Positions 44,438-52,452 of a stretch of DNA of 53,859 nt are shown here, in pieces; the first letter of the stretch is position 1; each line of letters starts with the position of its first letter. The notes below the pieces were generated by a model. The model was not told where the DNA came from and searched no databases. It was given only the letters and a program-made list of their open reading frames with translations. The translations under genes were made by a program, and so were the position numbers. Source of the stretch: Paenibacillaceae bacterium (GTDB lineage: Bacteria; Bacillota; Bacilli; Paenibacillales; NBRC-103111); NCBI GenBank assembly GCA_029256185.1, contig JAQSYI010000052.1:1-53859 (forward strand). Reading direction: 5' to 3'.

Positions 44438-44827
44438 TTATATAATCAGACTGCTCACCGCAAAGCCCATACCCACGTACACGCAGGCAAGCAGAATACC
44501 CACAGCCATATTGCCCTTCTTAAGCTGCTCATGCAGCGTCAGATTCGGGGTAGCCCATTCGAAGATCCAATAGGCCGCGAGCAGGCAGACATAGCCGATC
44601 AGAAACCATAATCCCATATGCCAGATGGAGCTGTTGGTAAAAGCGGACACGCCCAAGATAATGGCCGTAGACAAGAACTTGCCGCCCATGGCCAGACCTA
44701 CGGCCGAATTGCCCTGCCGCAGCTCCTCCATATCATCGAACGGGGTCATCCAACTGAAAATAAGCATACCCATAAATTGAAGCACAACAATCACCAAAAA
44801 ACTGATTAAAATGTTAACCGCTACCAT
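44438..44827 (-). CDS. DUF350 family membrane protein (YjfL-like)
   Basis: Four membrane segments in 129 residues, in the two-by-two pattern of DUF350: an N-terminal pair and a GLAMGGKFLSTAIILG / GILLACVYVGMGFAV pair. Conserved charged residues (FDDMEELRQGNSAVGL, LHEQLKKGNMAVGI) form the internal duplication of the family. The ATG at 44827 shares one base with the stop of the preceding gene (TAATG), so the two are translationally coupled. In Proteobacteria DUF350 (YjfL) accompanies the ATP-grasp ligases YjfC/YgiC, as here. Confidence 0.88.
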   Translation of the reverse strand: MVAVNILISFLVIVVLQFMGMLIFSWMTPFDDMEELRQGNSAVGLAMGGKFLSTAIILGVSAFTNSSIWHMGLWFLIGYVCLLAAYWIFEWATPNLTLHEQLKKGNMAVGILLACVYVGMGFAVSSLII

Positions 44828-45510
44828 TACTCCGCCCACCCCCTGAATTTGGACATTGCCAGATCATAATCGCCGAAGTCATGGACTTCCTCAAGAATGA
44901 CCTCCACCTGCTTCTTGTCTTTCAAGCTCGCATACCGCTCTTCCGAAACAGGCTGCTTGATGCTGTGTCCAGTAGGAAGGGTGATGACTGCAAACTGCCT
45001 GAACTTGCCCTGGTATTCCGTCTTGTAGACTCCCACCAAATCCACTTGGGCTTTCACTTCCGCTTTCAGCCCGACCAGGTCCTCCTGCGCCGCTGCCGCG
45101 GAGCGGTACGACTTGAGAGGAGCCCAGGATGAGAGGGTCACATTGTTTTGACCATCTGCATCGGTCTTCATCTCGGCGGTCATATAGCTTAATACCCAGA
45201 TCTTGTCCCCGGTGGCATAGTTGTCATCGTTGGGAAGCAGCTGATTGTTCGGTGTGATGGTCATATCCACCCCGATCAGATCCCCTACCTTGGCCTCCTC
45301 CACCTTGTAATCCCATGGGACAGTTGCACTTCCCATTTCGGCTGCCGAAACAGCCTTGTTGTTGGAGGTTTTCAGCACAGACGGTTTATCGGAGAACGCC
45401 TGGGCGATCCCCGTGATGACCGCCAGGATAATCAAGCCAATAACCAAAACCATCAGGATGCGCATGCTGTTGCCGCCCCGTCTGGGCGCATTCGGGTAAT
45501 AATTGCTCAA
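44827..45510 (-). CDS. Membrane-anchored protein of unknown function in the ATP-grasp operon
   Basis: Not recognised as a known family. A single N-terminal membrane segment (MRILMVLVIGLIILAVITGI) anchors a ~190-residue extracytoplasmic or periplasmic-like domain rich in beta strands (AKVGDLIGVDMTITPNNQL, FAVITLPTGHSI, VEVILEEVHDFGDYDL). A TTG start at 45510 has AGGA just upstream and overlaps the stop of the ATP-grasp gene by 4 bp; an ATG at ~45464 is an alternative. It is locked between the ligase and DUF350 genes by overlaps on both sides, so it belongs functionally with them. Confidence 0.7.
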   Translation of the reverse strand: MSNYYPNAPRRGGNSMRILMVLVIGLIILAVITGIAQAFSDKPSVLKTSNNKAVSAAEMGSATVPWDYKVEEAKVGDLIGVDMTITPNNQLLPNDDNYATGDKIWVLSYMTAEMKTDADGQNNVTLSSWAPLKSYRSAAAAQEDLVGLKAEVKAQVDLVGVYKTEYQGKFRQFAVITLPTGHSIKQPVSEERYASLKDKKQVEVILEEVHDFGDYDLAMSKFRGWAE

Positions 45511-46709
45511 TTCTTCCTCACTCCCAACGCCACGAAGTGGCTGGTATTTCCTGTTATGAGTCCGCCGGCTCTTCCCAGCAGACCGCAAGGCTCTCCGTTG
45601 ATCATGAATACCCCGGTCAACAGCCGGTATTCCCCGTTATGAAGCTGAATCCGGGGCAGGTCCGCCCGCTGCTGATAGACTTCCCGGAAGAAAACACTGG
45701 TATCAAACCCGTCCTCATCCTTGATATCCATCCGGCCGTCACCTCCGTACATCCGTACCGAACCTCCCTCACGGCCAAACATGGACTTCACCACATAATC
45801 GGCCTCGAAGACAGGATCGTTGTACGTCGGCAGCATGTATGCCTCAATTGCATCATGCTCGTCGCGGGTGAACAGCGGTGCCGCCAGCTCATGAAGCCCC
45901 CAGATAACGGCCTGCAGGCCCTTGGATTGCAAGATGATCGCATGGGGAGAATTGAGAATGGTCAGCCGGCCGCTCTCAATGCTGTAAGCAAGGGCTTCCC
46001 CCCCTTCATCCACGCTCATCCATTCCTTGGGGTACAGGGCGAACAGACTGGGTATGGCATTGCCCTCTTTATCCCGCAGCGTCCCCTCATCCACCCATAG
46101 GTCCAGAGTATCCACACAACGGGTCTTGCAGCCGCTATGGCGCACCAGCATATCCACCGTGCCGGAATCCTCCACATGCTGACCGTAAGCAATGCAGGCC
46201 GCATATGCGGGAGGATTGTCCTGCCATGCTCTGCGGATCTGCTCGGGCATAGCCGTATTGGGAGACAGCAACCCATAAGGCCCGCACATCCAGGGAGTAG
46301 CCACTGCGGCTTCCACATAGCCTGTAGGTGTATCCGAATTCAGCTCCAGCAGCTTGATGGTGCCCCCGTCCCCTACACTGAAGTCAAAGCGGGCATACCG
46401 GCTCAGGAGCTCCGGCTCCTCCGGGGACAGCTTATCCAATCCTCCCCAAAGCACTTCGGGTATAGACAGAAGCTGGTATAGGTCATGCCGCCCCATTACG
46501 AACCGGGCCGCTTTGTCAAAGATGGTCCATAACAGCCGCGATGCATCCCACAGCTCTTCCCACACCTCATATTCCATGGCAACCGCCTGATCGATCCAGT
46601 AAGCTTCATCTTCCAAATCCGCCCAGGCGAAGCCCAATTCCTTAAGCTGCCTCACCCGTCCGTTCCGGTCTGCGGCAGGCTGGCCAACGACTTCGAAGCC
46701 CATCCCCAT
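45507..46709 (-). CDS. Glutathionylspermidine-synthase-like ATP-grasp ligase (YgiC/YjfC family)
   Basis: Catalyses an ATP-dependent amide ligation; the family is homologous to the synthetase half of glutathionylspermidine synthase. The diagnostic LLELNSDTPTGYVEA motif and the ATP-grasp metal/ATP regions (FEADYVVKSMFGREGGSVRM, LLTGVFMINGEPCGLLGRAGG) are present. The length of 400 residues matches YgiC/YjfC, and no amidase domain is fused. Because Firmicutes generally lack glutathionylspermidine, a peptide or polyamine tagging role is more likely. It lies between a Ser/Thr-rich exported protein and two membrane proteins in one operon. Confidence 0.9.
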   Translation of the reverse strand: MGMGFEVVGQPAADRNGRVRQLKELGFAWADLEDEAYWIDQAVAMEYEVWEELWDASRLLWTIFDKAARFVMGRHDLYQLLSIPEVLWGGLDKLSPEEPELLSRYARFDFSVGDGGTIKLLELNSDTPTGYVEAAVATPWMCGPYGLLSPNTAMPEQIRRAWQDNPPAYAACIAYGQHVEDSGTVDMLVRHSGCKTRCVDTLDLWVDEGTLRDKEGNAIPSLFALYPKEWMSVDEGGEALAYSIESGRLTILNSPHAIILQSKGLQAVIWGLHELAAPLFTRDEHDAIEAYMLPTYNDPVFEADYVVKSMFGREGGSVRMYGGDGRMDIKDEDGFDTSVFFREVYQQRADLPRIQLHNGEYRLLTGVFMINGEPCGLLGRAGGLITGNTSHFVALGVRKN

Positions 46710-46730
46710 ATTCCACTCTTTTCTCTTGTA

Positions 46731-47726
46731 TTAACTTCCTGAACTGCTGGAGAAGCCGCTTGACTTGCTGCCGATGCTTCCGGAAGAGGAAGATTTGCTG
46801 GATGACGACGACTTGGTCGAAGACGATGATTTGGCAGATGATGACGACTTGCTGGAAACACTGGAATCCGACGTTGAACCGGACGACTTCCCGGCAGAAG
46901 ACGTGGTGCCGGAAGTGGTGCCCGTAGATTTCGTTCCCGCCGCGGTACCGGACGTGGTGTCTGTAGACTTGGTGCCCGACGTTGTGCCGGATGTTGTGCC
47001 TGTAGATTTCGTTCCCGACGTTGTGCCGGCAGACTTCGTTCCGCTGGACTTGCTGGGTGCAAGCCCCGCCTTTGTGCTGAAGGTGCCGCTGGAGGCAGTG
47101 GTCTTGGGCTTCACATTGCTTCCCGTAACCGGCTTGTTCTCGAATGCGCCTTGGGAATACGTCTTCGGCTGATAAGGCTGGTTGGTGCGCGCGTCATAAA
47201 CAGGCTGATTCTGATGCCAGCTCCCCGAGGAGTAAGAGCCGCCACGGTTGAACAGCAGATGGTATAACAGCATATCATCCCAGCCGAAGCTGCTGCCCTG
47301 ATGGATGATCACCGGTTGTGTTCCCCCGGTTGTTCCCGAAACTGGGGAACCTGTTGCTGCACCTGATCCCGCTGGTATTATCTCTCCCAGATCTTCCTCG
47401 GGCAGAGCAGGCAGGCTCCAATCCACACTGGGGTTGAAAAATTCCTTGACCGCCTCCGTTGACCATTCCGTAAGCTTGGGTTGCGCGACCTCCTCGGCCG
47501 CATAAGCGGTGCCTGCGGAGAGCCAACCCGGATTAAGCATCATATTCGCGGCCAACGCAACTCCAAGGGAGGTGGACAGCACTCTCGGACCACGCCTTGC
47601 AGGATGCACATCGCTCCCTGAGCTGCTTTCCGTATCGCCTGACGGCTGCTGCTGCCCGGTTGAAGCATGGCTCTTGTCCACATCCGCCAAGCTGCCGGTA
47701 GTTTTGATTTGCTCCATTTTGCTCAT
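46731..47726 (-). CDS. Ser/Thr-rich exported low-complexity protein, possible ligase substrate
   Basis: No known family. After ~50 polar residues, a membrane segment/signal (LSTSLGVALAANMMLNPGWLSAGTAYA) is followed by a short conserved-looking region (LTEWSTEAVKEFFNPSVDW, FGWDDMLLYHLLFNRGGSYSS). From ~residue 200 the sequence is a repeat tract of GTKSTGTTSGT-type units, then a poly-Ser/Lys tail ending SIGSKSSGFSSSSGS. The ATG at 47726 has AGAGGAG upstream. Its position next to the ATP-grasp ligase parallels proteobacterial YgiB/YjfM (DUF1190), which also end in repetitive Gly/Ser tails and are proposed ligase substrates. Here that parallel is inference. Confidence 0.75.
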   Translation of the reverse strand: MSKMEQIKTTGSLADVDKSHASTGQQQPSGDTESSSGSDVHPARRGPRVLSTSLGVALAANMMLNPGWLSAGTAYAAEEVAQPKLTEWSTEAVKEFFNPSVDWSLPALPEEDLGEIIPAGSGAATGSPVSGTTGGTQPVIIHQGSSFGWDDMLLYHLLFNRGGSYSSGSWHQNQPVYDARTNQPYQPKTYSQGAFENKPVTGSNVKPKTTASSGTFSTKAGLAPSKSSGTKSAGTTSGTKSTGTTSGTTSGTKSTDTTSGTAAGTKSTGTTSGTTSSAGKSSGSTSDSSVSSKSSSSAKSSSSTKSSSSSKSSSSGSIGSKSSGFSSSSGS

Positions 47727-47779
47727 TACACTCCTCTCACCCTGATGAACAAGGTTGCTCTCTTGCTGTTCCCGCGGGA

Positions 47780-48007
47780 TCAATCCTCCGCTGTTTCCTC
47801 CACCGCTTCATTGCCTACGGCAAGCACCAGCAGCTCCATATATCCCTCATTGATGTTAAGACGGCCTTCCACCATCTCATATTCCTTGCCGCTTAGCAGC
47901 AGATAATTGGAATGATTCAGCATGGCAATCATCTGATCGTTCCAATCCCGGGCGTCCACGGGAATCAGCTGGCCTGCTGCTGTTTTTTCCGTAATAACTA
48001 CTTTCAT
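47780..48007 (-). CDS. Small protein of unknown function, first gene of the ATP-grasp operon
   Basis: A 75-residue acidic protein (MKVVITEKTAAGQLIPVDAR ... LLLSGKEYEMVEGRLNINEG). It is not recognised. No signal peptide or membrane segment is visible, so it is probably cytoplasmic. The ATG at 48007 has GAGGAG nine bases upstream. It lies 53 bp in front of the Ser/Thr-rich protein gene in the same direction and 56 bp behind an ECF-like promoter, so it starts the five-gene operon. Confidence 0.65.
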   Translation of the reverse strand: MKVVITEKTAAGQLIPVDARDWNDQMIAMLNHSNYLLLSGKEYEMVEGRLNINEGYMELLVLAVGNEAVEETAED

Positions 48008-48062
48008 CTTCTTCAGCTCCTCGTTTAGCAAATGGCTGTCACTTGCATGTCATGGATAATAT

Positions 48063-48089
48063 AACGTAACAGAAACTGAAGAAGTTTCA
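48063..48089 (-). promoter_or_regulatory. Candidate ECF-type promoter of the ATP-grasp operon
   Basis: On the minus strand TGAAAC (48089-48084), a 17-bp spacer and CGTT (48066-48063), 56 bp before the first gene. The -35 is canonical for ECF sigma factors. The -10 differs by one base from CGTA, and the spacer is 17 rather than 16. Confidence 0.45.
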
Positions 48090-48115
48090 TCGGACGGCGA
48101 TTCCCGCCGAGGAAT

Positions 48116-48994
48116 CTATTCCCTTGCCGCCCCAATGGTCAAAAAAGCATGCAAAGCATCGCCGGGAGACACCCAGACAAGCTCATCCCCACGGTTCAGT
48201 TCACCGTTCATAGCCATCCAAGGCTCCACGCATACGAAATCCTTGCCCTCTGCCGTCCACAGCATCACATAGCGGAACTCTGATGAATATTCCATCGTGA
48301 CCCGCCGGCCGTTGCCGGGGAGACGGAAGGATATCCGGGGCGTATGGGCATCAAGCAGCACAACCGCCTCCTGCAACGGCCCCAAATCCAATTTCCCTGT
48401 GAATTCCTTGGTCAGCCCGTCGTTATAGTCCAGATACAGCGAAGCATCCGACGTATATTCCAATTCCTTGCCTTTCGTTGCAAAATAAGGATGAAAGCCG
48501 GGATACACAGGCATCCGGCCGTTAGAGAGGTTGCGGTATTCCTGCAGGATGACCAGGCTGCCGCGGCGGATCAGGTACGTAAACACCAGTTCGAAAGGAA
48601 AGGGAAATGATGCCAGCATCTCCCCTGTACTCGTAAGGCGCAGTCTGGCATAAGGCTCTCCATCCCCGTTAACTCCCGTCTCTTCGGCAATCCATGGCGA
48701 AATCCGGGCCAGCCCGTGATTTTTCATCCGATAGGAACGCCCGTACAGCTCGTAACCCCCATCCTGCAATTGACCGCTGACCGGAAACAAGACGGGATTG
48801 CCTCCACGGATATTGGCCGCCGGATCAAGGAAGGTTGCCCTGTCCAGATAGAACAATTCCTCCCCCGCCGGAGCAAAACTTGTCACAATTCCTCCCCGTT
48901 CGGGACACAACGAAACAGTGGTGCCGCTCTGCCCCTCAGTCAACTCCAGCATCTTGTATGGCCCATCATTATATTCTCTCACATTGGATATCAA
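48116..48994 (-). CDS. Aldose-1-epimerase-like protein (galactose mutarotase fold)
   Basis: Probably interconverts alpha and beta anomers of a sugar or sugar phosphate. Motifs of the fold are present: ANIRGGNPVLFPVSG, MKNHGLAR (catalytic-type His), YPGFHPYF (second His) and VCVEPWMA (catalytic-type Glu). The length of 292 residues suits the YeaD/LacX-type subgroup. The TTG start at 48994 has GGAGGG nine bases upstream. It stands alone, so the natural sugar cannot be inferred. Confidence 0.85.
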   Translation of the reverse strand: MISNVREYNDGPYKMLELTEGQSGTTVSLCPERGGIVTSFAPAGEELFYLDRATFLDPAANIRGGNPVLFPVSGQLQDGGYELYGRSYRMKNHGLARISPWIAEETGVNGDGEPYARLRLTSTGEMLASFPFPFELVFTYLIRRGSLVILQEYRNLSNGRMPVYPGFHPYFATKGKELEYTSDASLYLDYNDGLTKEFTGKLDLGPLQEAVVLLDAHTPRISFRLPGNGRRVTMEYSSEFRYVMLWTAEGKDFVCVEPWMAMNGELNRGDELVWVSPGDALHAFLTIGAARE

Positions 48995-49105
48995 GCTTTA
49001 TCCCTCCACCAAACATTGCTTAAGAGCCTGCAATTTATTTTATCATATAAACTGAAACGGCAGAGAAGAGTATATTCTTTTTGTCATATTTTCTTAAGAA
49101 TCTTG

Positions 49106-49134
49106 TTGAGAAATTCGTAACGATTGAATAGTAA
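49106..49134 (+). promoter_or_regulatory. Sigma-A-like promoter for the carboxypeptidase/two-component genes
   Basis: TTGAGA at 49106-49111, a 17-bp spacer and TAGTAA at 49129-49134, 23 bp before the ATG. Confidence 0.5.
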
Positions 49135-49157
49135 CATAGGTCATGAGGTGAGATAGG

Positions 49158-50153
49158 ATGAGGAATATGGCGCTGAAATTATTGCTGCCGGCCGCCGTTC
49201 TTGCAGTGCTGCTCTGGATGCAGCCGCCTGGGGAGGTCCGGCATCATGCCCGCTTGATGATCGAGACCGCCTCAAGAGCGGCAGACGGTATCCATGGCGG
49301 AGAAGCCACGCCGGCGGCCGACAAATTCGATGCGGCGGCGGTTGTGCTGATGGACCTGTCCAACGGACGGATAGTCCAATCCGTGAATCCGGACACTCCG
49401 CTGCCGCCGGCCAGCATGTCCAAGATGATGACGGAATATCTGGTGCTGGATGCCATTAAGACCGGGGAACTGCAATGGGGGGAGAAAATAAAGGTGAGCC
49501 CCTATGCTGCTGGAGTAACGGGCTCCAAAGTATCGCTGCAAGCGGGTGACATGGTGTCTGTCCGGGATTTGCTCGCTGCCGTAGCAGTGTATTCCGCCAA
49601 TGACGCGGCTATTGTGCTGGCAGAGCGGTTGGGGGGAAGCGAAGAAAAGTTCGCGTCCATGATGAATGATGCCGCGAAGGAATTGGGCTTATCCCGCAAG
49701 TCGCGCTTCATCAACGCCACGGGCTTGCCCCGCAGGGATATGGGCGGCAAGGCCCCGTCCTCCATCAAGGGGGAGCAGACGCTGACTGCCGCGGATACGG
49801 GCAAGCTGGCGGCAAGGCTGATAACAGACCATCCTGAGATTCTGCAATATACCAGCAAGAGCCAGTACCGCATGGAGTACAAAAGCATGGTCTTGGACAA
49901 TACGAATCTTATGGTGCGCAAGGAATACCGCTCCTCCTTGCATGTACAGGGAATGGACGGACTTAAGACAGGCTTCACAGACGAAGCCGGCTATTGCTTC
50001 ACCGGAACGGCGGTCATCGACGGAAAAAGGTATGTAAGCGTCATAATGGGCAGCTCCGGCAGCGTCAAGCGCTTCGAGGAGACCAAGAAGCTCCTCGTCA
50101 ATGGCAGGGATGGGGGGAACTCGGCTTCATCCGTCATTACCCTTGGGCTATAA
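49158..50153 (+). CDS. D-alanyl-D-alanine carboxypeptidase (DacF-like), short form
   Basis: Removes the terminal D-Ala from peptidoglycan pentapeptides. An N-terminal signal sequence is followed by a complete low-molecular-weight PBP core: Ser86-Met-Ser-Lys89 (SxxK), Ser146-Ala-Asn148 (SxN) and Lys270-Thr-Gly272 (KTG). The protein ends ~40 residues after the expected end of the transpeptidase domain, at 331 residues. The usual PBP5_C beta domain and C-terminal membrane anchor (DacF ~389) are missing, so it may be soluble or held by the N-terminal segment alone. The start has a GAGGTGAGATAGG site. A VanR-like regulator follows 36 bp downstream. Confidence 0.9.
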   Translation: MRNMALKLLLPAAVLAVLLWMQPPGEVRHHARLMIETASRAADGIHGGEATPAADKFDAAAVVLMDLSNGRIVQSVNPDTPLPPASMSKMMTEYLVLDAIKTGELQWGEKIKVSPYAAGVTGSKVSLQAGDMVSVRDLLAAVAVYSANDAAIVLAERLGGSEEKFASMMNDAAKELGLSRKSRFINATGLPRRDMGGKAPSSIKGEQTLTAADTGKLAARLITDHPEILQYTSKSQYRMEYKSMVLDNTNLMVRKEYRSSLHVQGMDGLKTGFTDEAGYCFTGTAVIDGKRYVSVIMGSSGSVKRFEETKKLLVNGRDGGNSASSVITLGL

Positions 50154-50189
50154 TAAAGAGAAGAATCACCGGAAAGGAATTTGATCCTT

Positions 50190-50882
50190 ATGGCGAAGTA
50201 CAATTTGCTCGTTGTCGATGACGATCAGGCGATCCGCGAGGCGCTGGAAGTCTATCTGAAGAATGAGGACATGGAGGTGTTCTCCGCAGACAACGGCCTG
50301 GAGGCGCTGGAGGTGCTGGAGCGCCGGGAGATTCATCTGATCATCATGGACGTGATGATGCCCCGGATGGACGGGATTAAAGCTACCCATAAAATCCGCG
50401 AGTCCCGCAACATCCCCATCATCATGCTGTCCGCCAAAAACGAGGACCCCGACAAAATACTCGGGCTTCATGTGGGCGCAGACGATTATGTGACCAAACC
50501 GTTCAATCCGCTGGAGCTGATCGCGCGGGTCAAATCCCAGCTGCGCCGCTATACCAATCTGGGCAACTACCAGCATAACGACCACGAACTGCAGGTCAAG
50601 GGATTGATTCTGAATAAAAACAACAAAACCGTCAGCGTGGACGGGGAAGAAGTAAGGCTTACGGCTACCGAATACAAAATTCTTGAACTGCTGATGGAGA
50701 ACAAGGGGCGGATTTTTTCTATCGGGGAAATCCATGAGAAGGTTTGGAAGGAGCCGTTTTACAATTCGGAAAATACGGTTTCCGTCCATATCAGGCGCAT
50801 CCGCGAGAAGATTGAAATCAACCCGGGGGAGCCCAAATACCTGAAGGTGGTGTGGGGAATTGGATATAAAATGGAAAAATAA
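50190..50882 (+). CDS. Response regulator, OmpR/VanR-like
   Basis: The receiver domain has Asp9-Asp10/Asp11, the phospho-acceptor Asp54 (IIMDVMMP) and Lys103 (TKPF). The C-terminal winged helix (VRLTATEYKILELLMENKG ... VSVHIRRIREKIEI) is of the OmpR type. 230 residues. The ATG at 50190 lies 11 bases past AAAGGA; a TTG at 50181 is less likely. Its stop overlaps the sensor kinase start by 23 bp. Given the D,D-carboxypeptidase upstream, a role in cell-wall homeostasis is the natural inference. Confidence 0.93.
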   Translation: MAKYNLLVVDDDQAIREALEVYLKNEDMEVFSADNGLEALEVLERREIHLIIMDVMMPRMDGIKATHKIRESRNIPIIMLSAKNEDPDKILGLHVGADDYVTKPFNPLELIARVKSQLRRYTNLGNYQHNDHELQVKGLILNKNNKTVSVDGEEVRLTATEYKILELLMENKGRIFSIGEIHEKVWKEPFYNSENTVSVHIRRIREKIEINPGEPKYLKVVWGIGYKMEK

Positions 50883-52416
50883 ACCAACCACATACCTGCT
50901 CCTGGCAGCCGGCTTCTACCTGCTCTCCTTCACGCTGTTCTGCGCCGTAGATATCTTCATGCATCAGGATATCTGGAGCATACTGGAGTTATCCGCCTGG
51001 GACAGGCACCAGGACGCCATTTATTATTCCAATATCGGGGAGCGCCTGATTAAGGAAATGATCCTGGGGACAGCGTCACTGGCAGCTGGAGTTCCGCTTC
51101 TGTGGAAGCTGCGGAAGACGGAATATCCCGATTGGATGAGAATGGAGAAGCTGGATCAATTGGCCGTTGATGCCCGGGTGATTCTGCTCCTCCTGTGCGG
51201 GGCTCTACTGCTTGTCATCCCGTCGTCCTTCAACTTCTTCTATATTCCGCCGCGGTTCAGCCATTTGCTGCTCTTGACGGTGGAGAGTCTGCTCCTTGCC
51301 GTCCTCCTTCGGCTTGGGAAAGGTCTGCTGCCGCTATTGCGCAATCGGGAGGATCTGCGGAGGGAGTGGGAGAAGAGTCTTGCGCGCGTCCATTTCCGCA
51401 TGGTCCGCCACGCTTTGACCGGTTTCAGACCGCTGCTTCTTGCCGTTGTGCTGACGGGTATGACGGGCTTGGCGGGAGTGATGGCCGCCATCTTTCTCCT
51501 GTCGTTCCGCTTGCGGCCCATGGTAGTAGGATATCTCTTCGTTTATGTGCTGGTGTTCCCTCCGCTGCTGCTCCACGGCTTGGGGACGCTGCAGCTGATT
51601 TTCCGGAGAACCGGGGAAATGGCGGGCGGCAATCTGAATTTGACGCTGGAGGAACGGGGCAGCGGCCCCTTTGCAGGGCTGGTCCGGTCCATCAATAATA
51701 TGAAGTCGGGGTACCTGGCGGCTTTGGAGGAGCGGGTCAAGAGCGAGCGCCTGAAGACGGAGCTGATCACCAATGTGTCCCATGATCTGAAGACGCCGCT
51801 TACGTCTATCGTCAATTATGTGGATCTGCTTCAGACCGAAGGACTGCCTCCGGAGACACAGAAGAAATACCTGGAGGTGCTGACCCAGAAGACGCAGCGG
51901 TTGAAGATTTTGATCGATGACCTGTTTGAAGCCTCCAAAATGGCCAGCGGCGCCGTGGAGCTCCAGTTGGAGCGCATCGATGTAACGGCGCTGCTGGAGC
52001 AGGCGATTGCGGAATTCAGTGACAGGATTGCGCAATCCAGCCTGGGCTTCCGGATCAGGGGGGCGGAAGCCCCGCTCATGGCCAGACTGGACGGGCGCCA
52101 GACATGGCGGGTATTCGAGAATCTCATCGGCAACGCCCTGAAATATTCCCAGCCGGGCACACGGGTTTACCTGGAGCTGGAAGAGGACGGGGACAGCGTG
52201 AGCTTCACGATGAAGAATATCTCCGCCTACGAGATCGACTTCGATGCAGGTGAGCTGATGGAGCGCTTCAAGCGCGGAGACGCGTCCCGCAGCACGGAGG
52301 GCTCCGGGCTGGGCCTGGCCATCGCCCGGAGCATCGTGGAGCTGCAAGGCGGAACATTCCGGATTGAGCTTGACGGCGATGTATTCAAGGTACTGGTCCG
52401 CCTGCCCAAATGGTAG
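50860..52416 (+). CDS. Sensor histidine kinase, VanS-like
   Basis: Two N-terminal membrane segments (~12-32 and ~65-82) are followed by about four more to residue ~245. This gives a sensor without a large extracellular domain, as in intramembrane-sensing kinases. A HAMP-like linker leads to a complete kinase core: His308 (TNVSHDLKTPLTS), N-box (VFENLIGNALKYS) and G2 (GSGLGLAIARSIVELQGG). A TTG start at 50860 inside the regulator gene, with GGGGAA upstream, is the only plausible start, so the two genes overlap and are translationally coupled. Confidence 0.9.
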   Translation: MDIKWKNKPTTYLLLAAGFYLLSFTLFCAVDIFMHQDIWSILELSAWDRHQDAIYYSNIGERLIKEMILGTASLAAGVPLLWKLRKTEYPDWMRMEKLDQLAVDARVILLLLCGALLLVIPSSFNFFYIPPRFSHLLLLTVESLLLAVLLRLGKGLLPLLRNREDLRREWEKSLARVHFRMVRHALTGFRPLLLAVVLTGMTGLAGVMAAIFLLSFRLRPMVVGYLFVYVLVFPPLLLHGLGTLQLIFRRTGEMAGGNLNLTLEERGSGPFAGLVRSINNMKSGYLAALEERVKSERLKTELITNVSHDLKTPLTSIVNYVDLLQTEGLPPETQKKYLEVLTQKTQRLKILIDDLFEASKMASGAVELQLERIDVTALLEQAIAEFSDRIAQSSLGFRIRGAEAPLMARLDGRQTWRVFENLIGNALKYSQPGTRVYLELEEDGDSVSFTMKNISAYEIDFDAGELMERFKRGDASRSTEGSGLGLAIARSIVELQGGTFRIELDGDVFKVLVRLPKW

Positions 52417-52452
52417 CTGGGAGCCTGACGGATAGAGACTCCCCGGCGCCTC

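Noticed and set aside
46765..47172. Asp/Val/Pro-rich plus-strand frame opposite the Ser/Thr-rich protein
   Set aside because: Its repeats mirror the Ser/Thr repeat tract on the other strand; there is no ribosome-binding site.
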